Assembly (NCBI GenBank): GCA_938031185.1
Contig: CALHGX010000023.1
Span: 1-64,000 of the forward strand
Origin: an uncultured bacterium
GTDB taxonomy: Bacteria > Verrucomicrobiota > Kiritimatiellia > CAIKKV01 > CALHGX01
Length of the DNA stretch: 64,000 bases
Direction of reading: 5' to 3'
Below, one piece after another: positions 60,081 to 64,000 of this stretch. The number at the start of each line of letters is the position of its first letter. Within the stretch, counting starts at the first letter, position 1. Under the pieces are notes generated by a model. It was given only the letters and a program-made list of their open reading frames with translations. It ran no database searches and was not told the DNA's origin. The position numbers and the translations under genes were made by a program.

Positions 60081-61088
60081 TCAGCGCGGGCTGTGGAACG
60101 GCATCGGTTCGCAGAGCGCCCGCAGGTTGGCGGGCGGCGTGCCGGGTGGAATCTCGCAGCCGGCGTTGACAAGGTAGGGGTCGCCGGCGGCCGCATAGGC
60201 CGAAGCCAGCGCGGCGCGGATGCCTTCCGGGGTTCCGAAGCGGATGACAGCGGCCGGATCGAGATTGCCGGCCAGGACTACCTGCGGACCGACGGCCTGA
60301 CGGGCCACGGTCAAATCCACCATGTGATCCACATCCAGAATGTCCACGTTCAGGGTGGCGATGCCGGGCAGCAGGTGGGTGATATTGCCGCAGATATGGA
60401 GCCGCGCCAGCCCGCCGGCCTTGTGGATGGCATCCACCAGTTGTTTTTCGCGCGGCAGGATCAAGCTTTCATAGAGTTCACTGGAAACCTGGCTCGCGAT
60501 GGCGTCGCCGATGCCGATCGTGTCCGCGCCCGCGGCCAACTGCGCCAGGGAGAAGTCCACGGCCGTTTGCAGGCAGCGATCCATGAGGGCTGCGGCGAAC
60601 GGCTCATCGTCGATCAGATCCAAGAGGAAGGTTGTGACCCCCCGCAGGTCGGCCGCTTCGGCCGCTGGTCCTTCCACCCACCCGAGGATGGAATAGTCTG
60701 CCGCGTGTTTCTGGAAGAGGCGAATCGCCTCGATGCGGTCCCGCATCCGTTCGGCCGTGAGGGGATGGGGGCGGGGCAGGCTCGAGAGGTCTTTGGAGTC
60801 CTCCAGGGGGAGGCGCAGGCATCGGGGAACGCCGTCGCGCACGAATTCGATTTGGGCGCCGAACCCCTGCGTTTCGCGATACGGATCGGAAATGGCGCTG
60901 ACCTGGTCCATGCCGAAGTCACGGGCGCAGCGCAGGTTGGACTCCACGAGCACGCGGTGGTCGGAGGCAAAGGCGCCGTAGTTGGAGCCGATGTATTCCG
61001 CGGCGAACTGCATCAGGATGGGGACGCGCGGCAGATGATCTGCGGGGCGGCCCCCGAGCACCGCCATGTATCGTTCCCGCCCTGTCAT
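60081..61088 (-). CDS. UroD/MtaA-family corrinoid methyltransferase-like protein
   Basis: 335 aa from ATG 61088 (MTGRERYMAVLGG). The superfamily of uroporphyrinogen decarboxylase and methylcobamide:thiol methyltransferases; the zinc-site pattern H-x-C (RLHICGNITH) and a distal Cys (NAGCEIPPGTP) match the MtaA/MtbA type rather than HemE. The ORF-track TTG start at 61124 coincides with a -35 box and is rejected. No corrinoid protein is adjacent; it stands alone, divergent from the FHA-sigma54 activator. Confidence 0.82.
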   Translation of the reverse strand: MTGRERYMAVLGGRPADHLPRVPILMQFAAEYIGSNYGAFASDHRVLVESNLRCARDFGMDQVSAISDPYRETQGFGAQIEFVRDGVPRCLRLPLEDSKDLSSLPRPHPLTAERMRDRIEAIRLFQKHAADYSILGWVEGPAAEAADLRGVTTFLLDLIDDEPFAAALMDRCLQTAVDFSLAQLAAGADTIGIGDAIASQVSSELYESLILPREKQLVDAIHKAGGLARLHICGNITHLLPGIATLNVDILDVDHMVDLTVARQAVGPQVVLAGNLDPAAVIRFGTPEGIRAALASAYAAAGDPYLVNAGCEIPPGTPPANLRALCEPMPFHSPR

Positions 61089-61095
61089 GAGATGG

Positions 61096-61124
61096 ATCAT
61101 TATGTCCCGATCGGCGGACGTCAA
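61096..61124 (-). promoter_or_regulatory. Probably leaderless promoter of the MtaA-like gene
   Basis: Minus-strand TTGACG (61124-61119), 17 nt spacer, AATGAT (61101-61096), then 7 nt to ATG 61088. Transcription would begin at or within a base or two of the ATG. No SD is present. Confidence 0.5.
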
Positions 61125-61170
61125 TTCGTAAAGGCGCCGGCCGAAGCGTGTGTTCGTTTGTACGCAGGGG

Positions 61171-61199
61171 TTGACAACTGTAGGCGCGCGTCATAGCAT
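61171..61199 (+). promoter_or_regulatory. Probably leaderless promoter of the FHA-sigma54 activator gene
   Basis: Perfect TTGACA (61171-61176), 17 nt spacer, TAGCAT (61194-61199, 4 of 6), then 8 nt to ATG 61208. No SD precedes the ATG. It is back-to-back with the MtaA-like gene promoter, 46 bp apart. Confidence 0.55.
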
Positions 61200-61207
61200 T
61201 GGCACGC

Positions 61208-62587
61208 ATGAAGGACACCAAAAGCCGACCCGCCGCGCATGCCATCGGTTCGCCGACGGTCATTCTCTCCAAGCATGGCGTGCCGCACGCGCTGCTGCTG
61301 CAGAAGTACAAACTGCTCATTGTCAACGGCCCCGATCAGGGCAAGGAAGCGGTGATAGACAAGGAGGTTTTCACCATCGGCGCGGGCCGGCAAAACGACC
61401 TGGTGTTGCAGGATGCGGCGGTTTCGCGGGCGCATTGCGAGATACAGGTGCAGGCGGAAGGATTCCTTTTGCGGGATTTGAACAGCACCAACGGCACGTT
61501 GATTCACGGGGTTCGGATTTGCGAGGCGTATCTGGAGCACGGCACCGAGTTTCAGGCCGGCGGCACGAAGGTGGTGTTTTGTCCGCTGCAGGAGGCCACG
61601 GAGCATCTGCTGAGCGCGCGGGAATCGTTCGGGCGTCTGCTGGGGCGCAGCGTGGCGATGAAGCGCGTGTTCCACCTGGCGGAGCGCTTCGCGCCCACGG
61701 ACACGCCGATTTTGATCGAAGGGGAGACGGGCACCGGCAAGGAGCTGCTGGCGGAAGCGATTCACGCGCACAGCCGCCGGAGCGAACGGCCATTTTCGGT
61801 GGTGGATTGCGGCACGCTGGCGAAGGGGCTGGTGGAAAGCGAGCTGTTCGGGCACGTGCGCGGGGCCTTTACGGGCGCCGTGAGCGATCGGGTGGGCGCG
61901 TTTCAGCATGCGGGCGGCGGCACGGTTTTTTTGGACGAGGTGGCGGAGCTGGCGCTCGAACTTCAACCGAAGCTGCTGCGAGTGCTGGAGAAGAAGGAAG
62001 TGCGCCGGGTGGGCGCGAACGAATTGAAGCCGGTGGATGTGCGCGTGCTGGCCGCGACGAACAAGCGCCTGGAAGGCGAAATCAACGCCGGCCGTTTTCG
62101 CGAGGACCTTTTTTACCGTTTGTCCGTCGTGAAGATCGAGATGCCGCCTCTGCGCAAGCGCAAGGAGGACCTCCCGCTGTTGACGCGTCATTTTCTCGAG
62201 GAGCTGGGCGGACCGGATGCGGTGGCGCGGGTGGCGGATTTCGATCGGACCATGGAGCTTTTCCGGCGGCACGACTGGCCGGGGAACGTCCGCGAGTTGA
62301 AGAACTTGATCGAGATGGCTTTTCATGGCAGCCGGGATCGGATTGATTTCTCTTCGTTTCTTTATCTGGGCGGTTTGCGGGAACGACGGGGGACGGAGGA
62401 ACCGGTGTTCGATCTTGGGCGTCCGTTCAAGGAGGCCAAAGGGGATCTCGTGGAGCGTTTCGAGAAGGAATATGTTCAAGGGTTGCTCGAGCGAAACAGG
62501 TGGAACGTGTCGCAAGCGGCCCGCGAAGCGCGGATCGAGCGAGCCTATTTGCAGCGCCTCATCAAGAAACACCGTTTGAGCCCATAA
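61208..62587 (+). CDS. FHA-domain sigma-54-dependent transcriptional activator
   Basis: 459 aa from ATG 61208. An N-terminal FHA phosphothreonine-binding domain at about 45-115 ([36 protein letters not shown]) is followed by an AAA+ sigma54-interaction domain with Walker [11 protein letters not shown], the GAFTGA loop ([12 protein letters not shown]) and Walker [10 protein letters not shown], then a C-terminal Fis-type HTH ([20 protein letters not shown]). The FHA input suggests control by a Ser/Thr kinase; none is in the window. Target promoters are unknown. Confidence 0.93.
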   Translation: MKDTKSRPAAHAIGSPTVILSKHGVPHALLLQKYKLLIVNGPDQGKEAVIDKEVFTIGAGRQNDLVLQDAAVSRAHCEIQVQAEGFLLRDLNSTNGTLIHGVRICEAYLEHGTEFQAGGTKVVFCPLQEATEHLLSARESFGRLLGRSVAMKRVFHLAERFAPTDTPILIEGETGTGKELLAEAIHAHSRRSERPFSVVDCGTLAKGLVESELFGHVRGAFTGAVSDRVGAFQHAGGGTVFLDEVAELALELQPKLLRVLEKKEVRRVGANELKPVDVRVLAATNKRLEGEINAGRFREDLFYRLSVVKIEMPPLRKRKEDLPLLTRHFLEELGGPDAVARVADFDRTMELFRRHDWPGNVRELKNLIEMAFHGSRDRIDFSSFLYLGGLRERRGTEEPVFDLGRPFKEAKGDLVERFEKEYVQGLLERNRWNVSQAAREARIERAYLQRLIKKHRLSP

Positions 62588-62595
62588 TCCGGGCG

Positions 62596-62620
62596 AGCCG
62601 CCGCCTGCCGGCAGGGGGCT
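62596..62620. terminator. Candidate terminator hairpin between convergent genes
   Basis: AGCC...CCTGCCGGCAGG...GGCT, an extended GC-rich dyad around a perfect CCTGCC/GGCAGG palindrome, in the 32 bp between the activator and the convergent ABC exporter gene. No clear T-tract. Confidence 0.35.
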
Positions 62621-64000
62621 CAGTAGTCGTGGCGGGCAAGGCTGCGCCGCCCCAACCAGAGGGGCGTCACGGTGAAGATGGCCGTGAGCAGCGCGAGCCA
62701 TCCCGTGGCGGCGGCGACGGCCATCCGCATCGCCTCCAGGTCGAGCCTTCCGCGGAAATAACCGTGCAGCGCCCCGCCGTAGGGGACGATGCCGAGCACC
62801 AGGAAGAGCAGGCTCAACGCGAGGTTGAGCGTTCCGCCGAATCCTGAAACAATGGCCATCGGGTTGGACTGCCGCGGATCAAGAAACACTGCGCCCAATC
62901 CCGTGGACAAGCCGGACACCGCCAGCGAAACGGCCGCGGCCAGCCCGAAAGCCATCAGCCGGATCGCCGGATCCACCTGCAACATGCGGGTGGAAACCAG
63001 CATCAGCGTCATGCTGACGGAGAGCGTGGCGGCCAGCGCCAAGGCGAACTTGGTCATCAGGATGCGGCTCGGACGAGTGGGCGCGAGCCCCAGGAGCCAG
63101 AATGCCTGCCCTTCGAGACTGAGCTGCGGGTACACGAAACGGGCGGACAGCGAGCAGAGGACGGACGCGACGCTGAACACGTTGAGAAACGCGATCACGT
63201 TGCGCCACTCCTCGGGCAGCGTGTGGTAACGAAAGGCCCGCAGGCTGGCGAAATACAGGGCGAGCAGACCAAAAAAGATCAGCGCCTGCGACCATTGGAC
63301 GGGATCGCGGAAGAACGTTCGGATGTCCTTCAAGGCGATGGCGCGGGCATCGCCGGGCAGGAAGCGCAAGAGCCGCTCCAAGCCTGGGAACAATACCATG
63401 CGGCGGCGAATTCTTGCGCCGGCGGCGCCCGAGGCCAACTGGAGCGCCGGATAGAAGCACGCGCCGCCGACGTGACGGACCAAGTGGACGGCCAGCAGCG
63501 TGTTGGACGCCAGGACGCACCAGAACATGAGACCGCGGCCCCATTGTCCACGGGTGAGGGCCAGCACGCCTTCGGAGGTCCACCAGCTCGGCAGCAGCGG
63601 CCAGGAGGCGGCCCGGAGGCCGGGGATCGATCGGGACAGGACGAACGCGGCTTGATCGGCGGAAGGATCCGGCCGCCCCGGCGGCAGGCGCGTGAGGTAG
63701 GCGACCAAGGCGGCCAGCATCAACCCTGCGGCGCCGAGCCATCGTCCGCGAGGCGTCCACCGGACGAGGAGCAGAACAGCCAAGGCGCCGACCGCGGAGC
63801 ACCACAGGAGAAAAGGAATCGAGAAACACAGCGTCCAGAACGGAAACGAAACCCCCATTCGCTCGTGCCATCCATAGGCGGCGGCGAAAGGTAAGACCAT
63901 GAAGAAAAAAGCCCAGGAGCCGAGCGCCGAGGACTGCAGGAGCTTGTAGCCGACGAGGGCGTCCATCCGGAACGGTTTCACCAGCAGATAGGAGTTCTCG
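62620..64000 (-). CDS. Putative ABC exporter membrane protein (5'-truncated by window)
   Basis: The frame stays open to base 64000 (residues ENSYLLVKPFRMD precede the ORF-track start), so the N-terminus lies outside the window. At least 460 aa, with about ten TM helices and a cytoplasmic stretch LPGDARAIALKDIRTFFRDPVQWSQ typical of ABC-2-like putative exporters (ABC_tran_2 type). The ATPase gene is expected upstream, outside the window. Substrate unknown. Confidence 0.7.
   Translation of the reverse strand, partial: ENSYLLVKPFRMDALVGYKLLQSSALGSWAFFFMVLPFAAAYGWHERMGVSFPFWTLCFSIPFLLWCSAVGALAVLLLVRWTPRGRWLGAAGLMLAALVAYLTRLPPGRPDPSADQAAFVLSRSIPGLRAASWPLLPSWWTSEGVLALTRGQWGRGLMFWCVLASNTLLAVHLVRHVGGACFYPALQLASGAAGARIRRRMVLFPGLERLLRFLPGDARAIALKDIRTFFRDPVQWSQALIFFGLLALYFASLRAFRYHTLPEEWRNVIAFLNVFSVASVLCSLSARFVYPQLSLEGQAFWLLGLAPTRPSRILMTKFALALAATLSVSMTLMLVSTRMLQVDPAIRLMAFGLAAAVSLAVSGLSTGLGAVFLDPRQSNPMAIVSGFGGTLNLALSLLFLVLGIVPYGGALHGYFRGRLDLEAMRMAVAAATGWLALLTAIFTVTPLWLGRRSLARHDY

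Noticed and set aside
61121-62701. 526-aa minus-strand ORF opposite the FHA-sigma54 activator
   Set aside because: Antisense shadow of a gene with FHA, GAFTGA and Walker motifs.

Overview
This 64 kb window is GC-rich, densely coding bacterial chromosome. Gene content points to a Gram-negative (diderm) member of the PVC superphylum, most plausibly Kiritimatiellota or a close Verrucomicrobia relative; this is inference from content, since no rRNA is present. The indicators are a complete Tol-Pal system, lipoproteins with LpoB and Pal, meso-DAP peptidoglycan genes (MurE with a DNPR motif, DapF), a BatD/BatE-like fusion protein, UroD-like methyltransferase-family paralogues, a GH172 (DUF2961) enzyme, L-fucose isomerase, and a secreted protein with an InlB-type repeat and a verrucomicrobial-looking C-terminus. 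I found no rRNA, tRNA, CRISPR array, insertion sequence or prophage.

Layout. 0-3 kb: the 3' end of a secreted repeat protein, then fucI. 3-8 kb (minus): tolQ-tolR-tolA-tolB-pal, a terminator, then tatA-tatC. 8.3-19.4 kb (plus): a division/cell-wall (dcw) cluster mraZ, small ORF, rsmH, ftsL-like, ftsI, murE, murF, mraY, murD, LysM lipoprotein, ftsW. It stops at ftsW without murG, murC, ftsQ, ftsA or ftsZ, and is followed by lpoB and its partner lipoprotein gene. 21.3-23.1 kb (minus): three unrecognised membrane/coiled-coil genes. 23.3-31.3 kb: a small exported coiled-coil protein, nadE, a hybrid histidine kinase, a BatD-BatE fusion and recA. 31.3-35.2 kb (minus): an overlapping operon SH3 protein, M48 lipoprotein peptidase, CHASE2 adenylate cyclase, queF.

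35.3-41.3 kb (minus): the most unusual locus. It holds a TetR regulator with repeated palindromic operators, a KamA-type lysine 2,3-aminomutase, two D-Ala-D-Ala-ligase-like ATP-grasp proteins (the second fused to a GNAT acetyltransferase), and a translationally coupled UroD-like protein. It looks like a pathway that makes beta-lysine and conjugates and/or acetylates it.

41.3-45.5 kb: an MshEN/TPR protein, GspB-like and TPR proteins, and an ABC exporter. 45.5-49 kb: a sugar locus with a Gfo/Idh/MocA oxidoreductase, GH172, a canonical LacI-type operator, and a LacI regulator gene carrying an in-frame TGA 22 codons before its natural end. 49-54 kb (minus): pgpA and two GT-C-like membrane proteins flanking a flippase-like protein; the last GT-C gene has a one-base frameshift. 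54.2-56.2 kb: atpB-E-F-H only, a split ATP synthase operon. 56.2-60 kb: prc, dapF, xth. 60-62.6 kb: a corrinoid-methyltransferase-like gene divergent from an FHA-sigma54 activator. The window ends in a partial ABC exporter membrane protein.

A cross-cutting observation: four genes without a visible Shine-Dalgarno sequence have a -35/-10 pair placed so that transcription would start at or next to the ATG, suggesting leaderless mRNAs.
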